Source: Mycobacterium xenopi (GTDB lineage: Bacteria > Actinomycetota > Actinomycetes > Mycobacteriales > Mycobacteriaceae). From it: a stretch of DNA of 64,000 bases. The notes beneath the pieces were generated by a model, which saw only the letters and a program-made list of their open reading frames with translations, made no database searches and was not told the DNA's origin. Each line of letters starts with the position of its first letter. Within the stretch, counting starts at the first letter, position 1. Shown piece after piece: positions 25,842 through 33,261 of the stretch. The stretch spans positions 1,674,001 to 1,738,000 of the forward strand of contig NZ_AP022314.1 in the NCBI RefSeq assembly GCF_009936235.1. The letters are read 5' to 3'. Position numbers and translations under genes: made by a program.

Positions 25842-26621
25842 GTGTCTACACGAGAAGACGGCCGCCTCGACCACGAGCTGCGCCCGGTGGTCATCACCCG
25901 CGGGTTCACGTCTAACCCAGCTGGATCGGTGCTGGTCGAATTCGGTCGCACCAAGGTCATGTGCGCGGCGAGCGTGGTCGAAGGCGTGCCGCGGTGGCGA
26001 AAAGAATCCGGATTAGGTTGGCTCACAGCCGAATACGCGATGTTGCCGGCGGCCACCCATACTCGCGGTGACCGGGAATCGGTGAAGGGCCGGCTAAGCG
26101 GGCGCACCCAGGAAATCAGCCGGTTGATCGGCCGCTCCCTGCGAGCATGCATCGACCTCGCGGCGTTGGGGGAGAACACCATCGCGATCGACTGCGATGT
26201 GCTGCAGGCCGATGGCGGTACCCGCACCGCGGCTGTCACCGGCGCCTATGTGGCGCTGGCCGACGCGGTGACCTACTTGTCGGCGGCGGGGGCGCTCTCT
26301 GATCCGCGGCCGCTGTCATGCGCGATCGCCGCGGTTAGCGTCGGAGTGGTCGACGGCCGTATCCGGGTGGACTTGGACTACGCGGAAGACGCGCGCGCGG
26401 AGGTCGACATGAACGTGGTCGCCACCGATACCGGGACCCTGGTCGAGGTGCAGGGCACGGGCGAGGGCGCGACGTTTCCGCGCACCACGCTGGACAAGCT
26501 GCTCGACGCCGCGCTGGCCGCCTGCGACAAGCTGTTCGCCGCGCAACGGGAAGCGTTGGCGCTGCCGTATCCGGGTGTGCTGCCCGAGGGTCCCGCTGCC
26601 CAGAAGGCGTTCGGCACCTGA
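25842..26621 (+). CDS. rph: Ribonuclease PH
   Basis: A 259-residue phosphorolytic exoribonuclease that trims the 3' ends of tRNA precursors. Family segments seen are RPVVITRGFTSNPAGSVL, TAEYAMLPAATHTR and IAIDCDVLQADGGTRTA, the last with the catalytic Asp residues. The GTG at 25842 gives the usual N-terminus. It is the ortholog of Rv1340. The stop overlaps the probable start of rdgB, so the pair forms one operon, as is common in bacteria. Confidence 0.95.
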   Translation: MSTREDGRLDHELRPVVITRGFTSNPAGSVLVEFGRTKVMCAASVVEGVPRWRKESGLGWLTAEYAMLPAATHTRGDRESVKGRLSGRTQEISRLIGRSLRACIDLAALGENTIAIDCDVLQADGGTRTAAVTGAYVALADAVTYLSAAGALSDPRPLSCAIAAVSVGVVDGRIRVDLDYAEDARAEVDMNVVATDTGTLVEVQGTGEGATFPRTTLDKLLDAALAACDKLFAAQREALALPYPGVLPEGPAAQKAFGT

Positions 26622-27271
26622 CCGCCCTGCTGGTCGCCAGCCGCAACCGTAAGAAGCTGGCCGAATTGCGGCGGGTGCTGGACGGGGCTGGCGTTGCCAC
26701 CCTCAAGTTGGTATCGCTCGACGACGTGCCGGCTTTCGACGAGGTCCCCGAAACCGGCGTCACCTTCGAGGACAACGCGCTGGCCAAGGCACGTGGCGGG
26801 TTTGCTGCCACTGGATTGGCTTGTGTCGCAGACGATTCCGGCTTGGAAGTCGACGCGTTGAACGGCATGCCCGGGGTGTTGTCGGCGCGGTGGGCCGGCG
26901 TGCACGGCGACGACGCCGCCAACACCGCATTGTTGTTGGCGCAACTGCGCGACGTGCCCGACGAGCGGCGTGGCGCGAGATTCGTGTCAGCGTGCGCGTT
27001 GGTGTCAGGCTCAGGTGAGGTCGTTGTGCGCGGTGAGTGGCCGGGTGTGATCGCGCGCGAGCCGCGCGGTGGCGGCGGCTTCGGTTACGACCCGGTGTTC
27101 GTCCCGGAGGGCGAGACACGCACCGCGGCTCAGCTCAGCCCGGCCGAGAAGGATGCGCTCTCACATCGGGGCCGCGCGCTAAGCCTGAATCCGTGGATGG
27201 GTGATTTCGTGTTGCCGTCGACGCGGTTGTTTTGGGATGCGGCCGAGTGTGGCGCGGTGGGGCGTGGGTGA
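26618..27271 (+). CDS. rdgB: dITP/XTP pyrophosphatase RdgB with an IS-encoded C-terminus
   Basis: This house-cleaning enzyme hydrolyses inosine and xanthosine triphosphates. The catalytic part is complete: VASRNRKK, then VTFEDNALAKA, ADDSGLEV and the SHRGRAL end of the fold. No ATG or GTG precedes the essential SRNRKK segment, so I use the CTG at 26618, which overlaps the rph stop; this start is uncertain. IS copy 2 entered after codon 188. The last 11 native residues (RQLVPALRALA) are replaced by 29 residues read from the IS end, giving 217 residues instead of 199. Activity may survive, since the lost part is only the final helix. Confidence 0.85.
   Translation: MTALLVASRNRKKLAELRRVLDGAGVATLKLVSLDDVPAFDEVPETGVTFEDNALAKARGGFAATGLACVADDSGLEVDALNGMPGVLSARWAGVHGDDAANTALLLAQLRDVPDERRGARFVSACALVSGSGEVVVRGEWPGVIAREPRGGGGFGYDPVFVPEGETRTAAQLSPAEKDALSHRGRALSLNPWMGDFVLPSTRLFWDAAECGAVGRG
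27179..27183 (+). repeat. Target-site duplication of IS copy 2 (left)
   Basis: CTAAG in the 3' end of rdgB, immediately before the terminal repeat; the matching copy is at 28878-28882. Confidence 0.88.
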
Positions 27272-28877
27272 TCCGCTGGCCTGTACCAGCTTTCCTTTGG
27301 GTTCCTTGGGTCGGGCCTGGGATGGCGGGGCGGACAGGGCTTGGAAGGTGGGGTCAGGCGGCGCGGGGTTGCGCGATCGGGTAACCGATGACGTTGTGCC
27401 ACAGGGCCTTCCATCTGGCTCGCCAATGCCAGTGGGCGGGTAGGTGCAGCATTGGTTTGCGGGCCGGGGCGGCGAAGCGGGCCGGGATGTTGATCAGGTC
27501 GCGGCGCAGGGTAGCCCCGCGGGCCACGGCATGGTGGCCACCGGCGAGGGTGCCGACGGCGCGCAGCAGGTTATGGGCGATCACCGCGCAGGCCAGCCAG
27601 GCGCAGTTGGCCGCGAACAGCCCCGACGGGATGTGTGCCAGTGGGCCGTCGATTAAATCGGCGAAGGTGGTTTCGATGATGGCGTGGCGTCGGTGGGTGA
27701 TATCGGCCTGGTCGACCGGCAGCGCGGAGTTGGTGACAAACGGGTGATAGCGCCACACCGGAAACAACGCATCCAGGTGGCGGGCGTCTTTGACCCGGCG
27801 CACTACCAGCCGCACGGTCAGTGTTCGGCCGCGGGCCAGGCGCAGGGTGTAGGGGGTTTCGGCGACCTGGGCATCGGAGATCAACGCCCCGGTGTCGGGG
27901 TCTTCGACCGCGCCCGGGTAGTGCACCGGGGTCCAGGCGGCCTCGTCGATGGCGGCGATCGCGGCGTTGATGCGCTTGTTGCGGCTGATCGACAGGGAGA
28001 ATTCGGCGCCTCGCTGAATGCAGGTGGTGATCACTTTCTTGGTGCCAAACATTGAGTCGCCGCGCACCAGGATCGGCGCGTCGGGGTTGATCGCTTTCGC
28101 GGTGGTGATCGCCTGCTTGAGCTGGTATGCGGCACCGCGCCCGGAGGCGGCTTTGCCGCTCCGTAGCTGCGCCTCGGCGATCACCGGCGCGGCGGTCGCC
28201 GTGGAGATGGTGGTGATCTGTGGGGACAGGCCCAGCCGCAGCAGCGCGCGGCTGGCGATCTTGGCATGACCGAAGGAGGCGCCCTGCTTGGCGTGGCCGT
28301 AGACCGGGCGCAGCAGCGAGTCGATGTCCAAAAACATCCGCTCGTCGGCGCCAGCCAGCAGCGGGGTGCGCGCCGCCAGTGCGATCAGATGCTCGCGGGC
28401 CACTGCGGCGAGTTGTTTGGTATGCCCGAAGGTGAACTCGCGCAAAAAGATCCCCAACGTCGATGGGGCATATACCTCGTTGAACACCCGGGGTGTGCCG
28501 CCGGCGCGCAGCACATTGGCATCATCGATGCTGTCCGCGCCGCACATCATCCCGGCGACGATCGAGGTCAGCTTGCCAGCCGGGTTGACCGCGCCGGACT
28601 TCACCCGAGTCGACGGCAGATCCACGCGCTCGTTGATCAATTCCGAAAGACCGGTCTGCTCAGCCAGTTCCAGCACTGGCACCAACCCGGCCGCCGACAG
28701 CAGATTCTGCTCGTCAAACACCGCCGATCCGGTGGTGAACGTATACGATGAGTGCATCGAAAGTGCCTTCCCGGACTATGGACAAATGCGGCCTCAGCAC
28801 TCGTATTGTCCCAGTTCAGAAGGCATTTTCGCTGTTCACACGCCGATCAAATCACCGGAACCATCCACGGATTTAGG
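27184..28877 (-). mobile_element. Complete IS1380-family insertion sequence, copy 2 (inverted)
   Basis: 1694 bp, the same length as copy 1 and in the opposite orientation. The left end begins CCTGAATCCGTGGATGG and the right end, read inward, begins CCTAAATCCGTGGATGG. CTAAG duplications flank it. Removing the element and one duplication restores a normal rdgB 3' end, which proves the insertion point. The transposase faces back toward rdgB. The two copies are 14.9 kb apart and form long inverted repeats that could recombine. Confidence 0.95.
27354..28757 (-). CDS. IS1380-family transposase (copy 2)
   Basis: 467 residues, identical in translation to the copy 1 transposase. The same DDE landmarks are present: MFLDIDSLLRPVYG, ILVRGDSMFGTKKV and HAIIETTFADL. 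Its transcript would run toward, and antisense to, the 3' end of rdgB. The perfect identity points to recent transposition or gene conversion between copies. Confidence 0.93.
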   Translation of the reverse strand: MHSSYTFTTGSAVFDEQNLLSAAGLVPVLELAEQTGLSELINERVDLPSTRVKSGAVNPAGKLTSIVAGMMCGADSIDDANVLRAGGTPRVFNEVYAPSTLGIFLREFTFGHTKQLAAVAREHLIALAARTPLLAGADERMFLDIDSLLRPVYGHAKQGASFGHAKIASRALLRLGLSPQITTISTATAAPVIAEAQLRSGKAASGRGAAYQLKQAITTAKAINPDAPILVRGDSMFGTKKVITTCIQRGAEFSLSISRNKRINAAIAAIDEAAWTPVHYPGAVEDPDTGALISDAQVAETPYTLRLARGRTLTVRLVVRRVKDARHLDALFPVWRYHPFVTNSALPVDQADITHRRHAIIETTFADLIDGPLAHIPSGLFAANCAWLACAVIAHNLLRAVGTLAGGHHAVARGATLRRDLINIPARFAAPARKPMLHLPAHWHWRARWKALWHNVIGYPIAQPRAA

Positions 28878-28916
28878 CTAAGGCAGCTGGTGCCCGCGTT
28901 ACGCGCGCTCGCTTGA
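28878..28916 (+). pseudogene. rdgB: Severed 3' end of rdgB
   Basis: Twelve codons cut off by IS copy 2. Joined to the upstream part through one copy of CTAAG they read LRQLVPALRALA and a TGA, closely matching the LLLPALRSLATG type of end in the M. tuberculosis protein. The first five bases are the right target-site duplication. This stretch is no longer translated with rdgB. Confidence 0.85.
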
Positions 28917-28944
28917 CGGTTTTGGGCACGGCGCAGTCGGGGAG

Positions 28945-29301
28945 TTACAGAGCGAACTGCGCCCTGACGCTTCTGGTTTGAAAATGCTCCACGATGATGC
29001 CCAACAGCGGGATAGTGCCGGATAGCAGCACACCGATTGTCTTCGCGATCGGCCAGCGGACCTTGACCGCCAGATTGAATGCGGCCAGCACGTAGGTGAA
29101 ATACACCCAGCCGTGCACCACTTCGATCCACCGGATTTCGTGACGGAAAACCAGGTGCGAGACGATCTCGTAGCACAGCGCGATCAGCCAGATACCGGTC
29201 GTCCACGCCATCACGCGGTAGCCCAGCAGCGCCGTGCGGATCTTTTCGACGGGCACGGCCGACGAGGCGGGCCGCGCCTCAGAGCTGTCGGGCGTGGTCA
29301 T
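28945..29301 (-). CDS. DUF3817 integral membrane protein
   Basis: A 118-residue protein with about three membrane helices: YRVMAWTTGIWLIALCYEIV (~28-47), a central VHGWVYFTYVLAAFNLAVKV (~63-82) and TIGVLLSGTIPLLGIIVEHF (~88-107). It corresponds to Rv1342c, whose function is unknown. The ATG at 29301 overlaps the stop of the upstream lipoprotein gene (ATGA type), so the two are cotranslated. It converges on the broken end of rdgB. Confidence 0.88.
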   Translation of the reverse strand: MTTPDSSEARPASSAVPVEKIRTALLGYRVMAWTTGIWLIALCYEIVSHLVFRHEIRWIEVVHGWVYFTYVLAAFNLAVKVRWPIAKTIGVLLSGTIPLLGIIVEHFQTRSVRAQFAL

Positions 29302-29678
29302 GCGGTGGTCCCCTTCTGTCTTTCGTGGTCTGATTTGGCCAGCTCGGCGAGGTAGGCGTTGTACTCCCGCAACGCCGGATCGTCGACCGGCGGCGGTGCG
29401 GGCTGCGGCCGCTCGGGCAGCAGTCCGGGTGGTATCTCGGTCACGGCATCGCGCGTGCGCGGCTTCGGCGGTGCGTCCTCATAGCGGACGAACTTGCAGT
29501 ACGCGTACACACAGAACCAGGCAAACAGCGGCCACTGCAGCGCGTAGCCGAGGTTCTGGAAGGTCCCGGACGCCGACTGGAACCTGGTCCACTGCCACCA
29601 GCCCAGGGCAAGGCAGCCACCAGCGGCGATGATTACCAGCGCAACCAGCGCGGGCCTCCGACGACGCGTAGTGGACAC
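29298..29678 (-). CDS. lprD: LprD-like small membrane/lipoprotein
   Basis: A 126-residue protein, ortholog of Rv1343c. Residues 8-25 form a signal or membrane segment that contains AAGGC, a plausible lipobox (Cys ~22). A second hydrophobic stretch (LQWPLFAWFCVYAYC, ~47-61) argues that it may be a two-helix membrane protein rather than a true lipoprotein. The C-terminal 60 residues are proline-rich and charged, probably cytoplasmic or linker-like. The start is the ATG at 29678, and it overlaps the DUF3817 gene. Confidence 0.85.
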   Translation of the reverse strand: MSTTRRRRPALVALVIIAAGGCLALGWWQWTRFQSASGTFQNLGYALQWPLFAWFCVYAYCKFVRYEDAPPKPRTRDAVTEIPPGLLPERPQPAPPPVDDPALREYNAYLAELAKSDHERQKGTTA

Positions 29679-29759
29679 CTTTCGACGGTACCGCGCTGGA
29701 GCTCAGGCAGTGGCACCGACAGAATTGGCCGTTCGGTAGGCGTTACGATCGGTGGGGCC

Positions 29760-29843
29760 GCGGGCGTGATGGAACTGGGATACATGCCGGTTTTAGGTGC
29801 CGGTGCTCGAAAGAGCATGAGGGTTCGAATCCCTCCGCCCGCA
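29760..29843 (+). tRNA. tRNA-Leu (anticodon UAG)
   Basis: An 84-nt class II tRNA folds cleanly. The acceptor arms are GCGGGCG and CGCCCGC with discriminator A. The anticodon stem is CCGGT/GCCGG around the loop TTTAGGT (anticodon TAG), and the long variable arm is TGCTC-GAAA-GAGCA. The T arm is GAGGG-TTCGAAT-CCCTC. CCA is not encoded. Synteny with M. tuberculosis ends directly after it, which fits use of the tRNA as an island boundary. Confidence 0.93.
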
Positions 29844-30284
29844 CTGCTTTTATTTGCCTAATTGTGCTGGCACACAATGACTTTCATGTTGGCAAATTCG
29901 AGATCGTCGGCGAACAAGCCGCGTTGGATATGCCACATCACCTCTGCTGGTTTGCGGGTCTCAGCATCCGTTGCAGTACAGCCACATTGAAGCAGTGATA
30001 GGTCATGCGGCGTGTTCTTTCGCGCCAGCGCTTTTCGGTCGGGCTTCGGCAGCGGAAAACAGCCATATTCGCGGCTGGCAGCACGAGGTCAATCGGAGGG
30101 CTTCGTCGCACTGCAACGTCACGAGCCGGCGGGCATGGCGGCGTGGCGCTGTTCAGCAGTTGCGATGAGTTTGTACCATTCCGTGTTACGGCGATGTCGC
30201 TGCCGGCACATGAACGGTTACCCTGCCGCGTTGAGGCTGTGGCAATACGCTTAGATGCCGGTATCTCCGCGAAGGAGAGGGATC
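29844..30284. other. Non-coding or degraded stretch after tRNA-Leu
   Basis: About 440 bp, less GC-rich than the rest of the window at its left end. I find no ORF with a ribosome-binding site and no recognisable protein. Short open frames on both strands (for example minus-strand EVMWHIQRGLFADDLEFANM before a stop near 29857) look like possible remnants, but I cannot identify a source. Confidence 0.4.
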
Positions 30285-30419
30285 ATGCGGCGGTTGTGGT
30301 CTCCGAGAACGCTTGCCAGCGTGCCGACCCGGCAGTGGGACGCGAGGCCGTCCGCGGTCCCTGCGACGATCCCCGGCGAGCCGCTCCTCTCGCGGCACGG
30401 CTTTGGGACGTGGCCCTGA
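30285..30419 (+). CDS. 44-residue upstream peptide coupled to the coiled-coil gene
   Basis: The ATG at 30285 is preceded by AAGGAGAGG at ideal spacing, one of the best ribosome-binding sites in the window. The frame runs 44 codons (beginning MRRLWSPRTLASVPTRQWD) and stops at TGA 30417-30419, whose A begins the ATG of the next gene (TGATG). That arrangement is typical of translational coupling, and the downstream gene has no good site of its own. The peptide is rich in Arg and Pro and resembles nothing I know. It may serve only to bring ribosomes to the next gene. Confidence 0.55.
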   Translation: MRRLWSPRTLASVPTRQWDARPSAVPATIPGEPLLSRHGFGTWP

Positions 30420-31417
30420 TGAACTGGTCAGATAGTGCGGCCACGGCGTTCGGGGTACTGCTGACGATCGGTTTGGCCGGCCTGGTGCTGGTCGTGATGG
30501 ATTTCTTCGGAGGCCCGACGAGAGAGGCCGAGCAACCGGCGCAGGTCGTGGCTGGTCAGGGGCACCGCAACCGCCACTGGCGCACCGAGCAAGCGGGGGG
30601 ACAGGCCCAACCGAAACTGAGGCGACTGGAGTCGAAAGCCGAGGCGCGGGCGCGGGGACAGGCCGCTGAAGCCGAGGCGGTGGCCGCGGAGTTGCGGGCG
30701 CGGGCCGGAGCGGCCGAAGCCGAGGCCCTGGCCGCCGAAGCCGGAATTCTGGCGGCCCAAGCCGAAGCGCTGGCCGCTCAGGCGCGGGCGCAAGCCGAAG
30801 CCGCCGAAGCCGAGGCCCTGGCCGCTGCGGCACGGGAGCGGGCGCGGGTGCGGGCCGATGCCGCCGAAGCCGAAGCGGAAGCGGCCGAGGCGCGGGCGCG
30901 AGGACAGGTCGGCCAGGCTGAGGCCCTGGCCGCTGCGGCGCGGGAGCGGGCGCGGGTGCGGGCCGAAGCTGCCGAAGCCGAAGTGGAAGCGGCCGAGGCG
31001 CGGGCCCGGGCCGAAGCCGCCGAAGCCGAGGCGGTGGCCGCGGAGGCGCGGGCGCGGGCGGCCGCTGGAGAAGCGGAAGCCCTGGCTGTTGAGGCGCGGG
31101 CGCAAGCCGACGCCGCCGAAGCCGAGGCGGTGGCCGCGGCGGCGCGGGCGCGCGCGGCGGCTGGAGAAGCCGAAGCGATAGCTGCTCAGGCGCGAGAGCG
31201 GGCGCGGGAGCGGGCGAAAGCCGCCGAAGCCGAGGCCCTGGCCGCGGAGGCGCGGGCGCGGGCCGAAGCCGCCGAAGCCGAGGCGGTGGCCGCGGAGGCG
31301 CGGGCGCGGGCCGAAGCCGCCGAAGCCGAGGCGGTGGCCGCGGAGGCGCGGGCGCTCGCGATCAGGCTGCGACTCGAGGCCGAAGCCAGTGGCAAGCCGC
31401 TTCGTCGGCCCGACTAG
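30419..31417 (+). CDS. Membrane-anchored Ala/Glu/Arg coiled-coil repeat protein
   Basis: A 332-residue protein of unknown function. Residues ~9-29 (TAFGVLLTIGLAGLVLVVMDF) form one membrane helix, followed by a short hydrophilic linker. From ~75 to ~320 it is a low-complexity helix of alternating units such as AEAEAVAAEARARAEA, about 16 residues each, with no helix breaker. This predicts one very long alpha-helix or coiled coil of more than 200 residues projecting from the membrane. The last residues (LRLEAEASGKPLRRPD) are basic. I chose ATG 30419 because the frame before it is unrelated and the start overlaps the upstream stop. The DNA repeats suggest length variation between strains. Confidence 0.7.
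   Translation: MNWSDSAATAFGVLLTIGLAGLVLVVMDFFGGPTREAEQPAQVVAGQGHRNRHWRTEQAGGQAQPKLRRLESKAEARARGQAAEAEAVAAELRARAGAAEAEALAAEAGILAAQAEALAAQARAQAEAAEAEALAAAARERARVRADAAEAEAEAAEARARGQVGQAEALAAAARERARVRAEAAEAEVEAAEARARAEAAEAEAVAAEARARAAAGEAEALAVEARAQADAAEAEAVAAAARARAAAGEAEAIAAQARERARERAKAAEAEALAAEARARAEAAEAEAVAAEARARAEAAEAEAVAAEARALAIRLRLEAEASGKPLRRPD
31009..31355 (+). repeat. 48-bp coding repeat copies in the coiled-coil gene
   Basis: A 48-bp unit (16 codons) occurs three times: at 31009-31056, at 31261-31308, and immediately after it at 31309-31355 (47 bases matching). Each copy begins GGCCGAAGCCGCCGAAGCC. Related, more diverged units fill the gaps and extend upstream to about 30640. The period is a whole number of codons, so unit gain or loss keeps the frame. 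Confidence 0.8.
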
Positions 31418-31477
31418 GCATGCGCTGAAGCACCATTCGCGCCATCGCCACGTCGTCGCGTAGCCCTTGGCAACGTC

Positions 31478-31567
31478 TCAGCGATTGCGACCGCCCCGGT
31501 GGACAAACCAGATGCTCAATGCGACGGAGGCGACCACGGCGATGCTGAGCAAGACAGTGGTTGTCAT
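31478..31567 (-). CDS. 29-residue single-pass membrane microprotein (candidate)
   Basis: The minus strand encodes MTTTVLLSIAVVASVALSI, then WFVHRGGRNR, and a stop. This is an uninterrupted hydrophobic helix (residues 4-21) with a positively charged C-terminus, the standard shape of a small membrane protein. The ribosome-binding site before the ATG at 31567 is weak. It lies in a 230-bp gap between the coiled-coil gene and the hydrolase. No family is recognised, and it could be a chance ORF. Confidence 0.4.
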   Translation of the reverse strand: MTTTVLLSIAVVASVALSIWFVHRGGRNR

Positions 31568-31647
31568 CGCAATACTCTATCGGTGAGCCCCGAGCGCCCA
31601 GTCATCCGCGCAGCGTCCACGCCCGTGGGGCATGGTGGCCGCGTGCG

Positions 31648-32493
31648 CTAGACGGGATGGGCGGCGAACCATTCCAGCAACAAGTCAGCGACGGCATCGG
31701 GCCGTTCGTCGGGTATCCAGTGGGACACGCCCTGCAGAATCTCGAACCGGTATTCGCCGGTGACGTAACGGCCGCAGTTGCGAGCCGCCGTGCCGAGCAC
31801 CGCGGTGTCGCCATCGCTCCACACGTACAGCGTCGGAACGCTGGCCTTGCGGATTGTGCTTCGCACGCCCGACACTGGCATCGCGCGATACCAATTGAGC
31901 GCGGCGGTCAACACCCCAGGCTCAGCCATTGCGCGCGCGTCGCGGTCGGCGGCGTCGGCTGACTGGCCAGCGGAGCGCAACGCCTTCGCTAGCTGGGCGG
32001 TATTTCGCTGCCCGCCAAGGAGAAACGACTCTGGCAGCGCCGGCAGCTGGAACACATACATGTACCAGGACGCCAGAACCTGGCGACTGGTAACGAGGGC
32101 CCTGAGGAACGCGGCTGGGTGCGGGACAGACAGTGCCGACACCGTCGCTAGGCGGTCCGGCATCTCCGCGGCGGCACCCCAAGCCACCCCTGCGCCCCAG
32201 TCATGCCCAACCAGATGAACCCGGCCCGCGCCGCTGGCATCGATCAGCGCACGGACGTCGCCGATGAGCTCGGTCATGCGGTAGTCACGTCGGCGCGTCG
32301 GACGGGCACCGGGCGAGTAACCGCGTTGGTTGGGAGCCAAGCAGCGATATCCCGCCGCGCTGAGACGGTCGATGACCTTACTCCAACTGGTGTTGAACTG
32401 AGGGAAACCATGCAACAGCACCACAACCGGCCCGTCGGTGGGGCCCGCACCGATGACGTCGAAGACGAGGTTTCCGCGGCGGTACTGATCCAT
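31648..32493 (-). CDS. Alpha/beta hydrolase, epoxide-hydrolase-like
   Basis: A 281-residue alpha/beta hydrolase. The oxyanion segment is HGFPQFNTSW (~27), the nucleophile elbow GHDWGAG (Asp ~97, Asp rather than Ser) and the catalytic His is in GVSHWIPDE (~260). The Asp nucleophile and the DWGAGVAW context point to the epoxide hydrolase/haloalkane dehalogenase branch. The charge-relay acid is probably the Asp in VWSDGDTAV. The ATG at 32493 (MDQYRRGN) is preferred over the longer reading to 32541. The substrate is unknown; it resembles mycobacterial Eph proteins. It is the first of two minus-strand genes here. Confidence 0.82.
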   Translation of the reverse strand: MDQYRRGNLVFDVIGAGPTDGPVVVLLHGFPQFNTSWSKVIDRLSAAGYRCLAPNQRGYSPGARPTRRRDYRMTELIGDVRALIDASGAGRVHLVGHDWGAGVAWGAAAEMPDRLATVSALSVPHPAAFLRALVTSRQVLASWYMYVFQLPALPESFLLGGQRNTAQLAKALRSAGQSADAADRDARAMAEPGVLTAALNWYRAMPVSGVRSTIRKASVPTLYVWSDGDTAVLGTAARNCGRYVTGEYRFEILQGVSHWIPDERPDAVADLLLEWFAAHPV

Positions 32494-32622
32494 GGCTTCA
32501 ACCTCACGCCGTGCGCGAATGGCGCTCGGCCGCCGCCACATCCAACCACACCGTCGCCCCGGCCAACCCGGGTGTCCTGGCGGAACCGCCAGGGCTCGCG
32601 CCGTCGCACCCCGGGTGCCGTG

Positions 32623-33042
32623 TCAGCATTGCGTCTCGATGTTGAAGTCTGCCGTCTTCGGCGTGGACGGGTCTTCGGTATTGGTTCCTTCCGCGGTGCC
32701 GGTGATTCTGTAGGTGCCGTTGGCAAAAGTCGCCTTGGCCTTGCCGACGCCGGCGTCGGCAAGGCCGGTGAAGCCATTGACGTTGTTGATGTTGACGCTC
32801 TCGGCTTTCGGGTCATCAGACTGCAGCCGCAGCATGGCCTGCACGTTACCCGGGGCCGCGCCGATGTCGACGGTCATTAACCACTCGACTTGAGTGCACG
32901 ACACAGCATGTGAGGTGCGTGTGTTGCCGTCGACGGTGATCCGAGCGGTTTTCTGCGGCACCGTTTCAGCACGCGAACATCCGATACCGCCTGCAAGAAC
33001 GGCCAAAGCGACCACCGCCGCCGCGACCATCCGGTTTTTCAC
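32623..33042 (-). CDS. LpqH (19-kDa antigen)-family lipoprotein
   Basis: A 139-residue lipoprotein. The GTG at 33042 follows GGAGGT, which fixes the start. Residues 1-20 form a signal peptide ending in the lipobox AGGIGC, so the mature protein starts at Cys and is lipidated. The body has the family features VDGNTRTSHAVSCTQVEWLM, then GFTGLADAGVGKAKATF and the C-terminal IETQC. Two later cysteines probably form the disulfide of the fold. The role is likely at the cell surface and is uncertain. Some mycobacteria carry several such paralogues. Confidence 0.85.
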   Translation of the reverse strand: MKNRMVAAAVVALAVLAGGIGCSRAETVPQKTARITVDGNTRTSHAVSCTQVEWLMTVDIGAAPGNVQAMLRLQSDDPKAESVNINNVNGFTGLADAGVGKAKATFANGTYRITGTAEGTNTEDPSTPKTADFNIETQC

Positions 33043-33081
33043 CGGGCACCTCCGTTCCGCAGCGACGCGCTGCTGTCTTGC

Positions 33082-33108
33082 CGCACCAATTTGTACCAGT
33101 TCGGTGCG
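33082..33108. promoter_or_regulatory. Dyad upstream of the LpqH-like gene
   Basis: CGCACC and GGTGCG form a 6-bp inverted repeat around a 15-base AT-richer spacer, 40 bp before the lipoprotein start and in the divergent region shared with the phosphotransferase gene. It may be an operator; the evidence is position and symmetry only. Confidence 0.3.
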
Positions 33109-33261
33109 CACGTCGAGGGGTTATCGACGGCACTGCCGGTTGCCGTATGCCTTACAGTTGACGGATCAAGGCGACAACTTTACCGACTGGTTCGGAGGCA
33201 CGTTGACGAAAAGCATGACCCAACACGTCGCTCCCGTTGCCGAGCCCTGGTGGAGCCAGGG

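Noticed and set aside
10596..28877. Inversion of the segment between the IS copies relative to M. tuberculosis
   Set aside because: Gene order and strands from glgP to rdgB match the M. tuberculosis map on both sides, and each IS copy has its own matching target duplication, so no inversion has taken place.
29971..30254. Two overlapping plus-strand frames of 65 and 80 codons after tRNA-Leu
   Set aside because: Neither has a good ribosome-binding site or recognisable sequence, and they conflict with each other. The 44-codon ORF at 30285 has far better translation signals.
30428..31105. A long minus-strand frame (225 codons, Gly/Arg/Phe-rich) across the repeat gene
   Set aside because: The repeat period is a multiple of three, so stop-free frames arise on both strands. 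Only the plus frame has a start with coupling and a membrane helix.
31009..31355. The 48-bp repeats as a CRISPR array
   Set aside because: The copies are coding, partly adjacent, and related diverged units fill the gaps. There are no unique spacers and no cas genes nearby.
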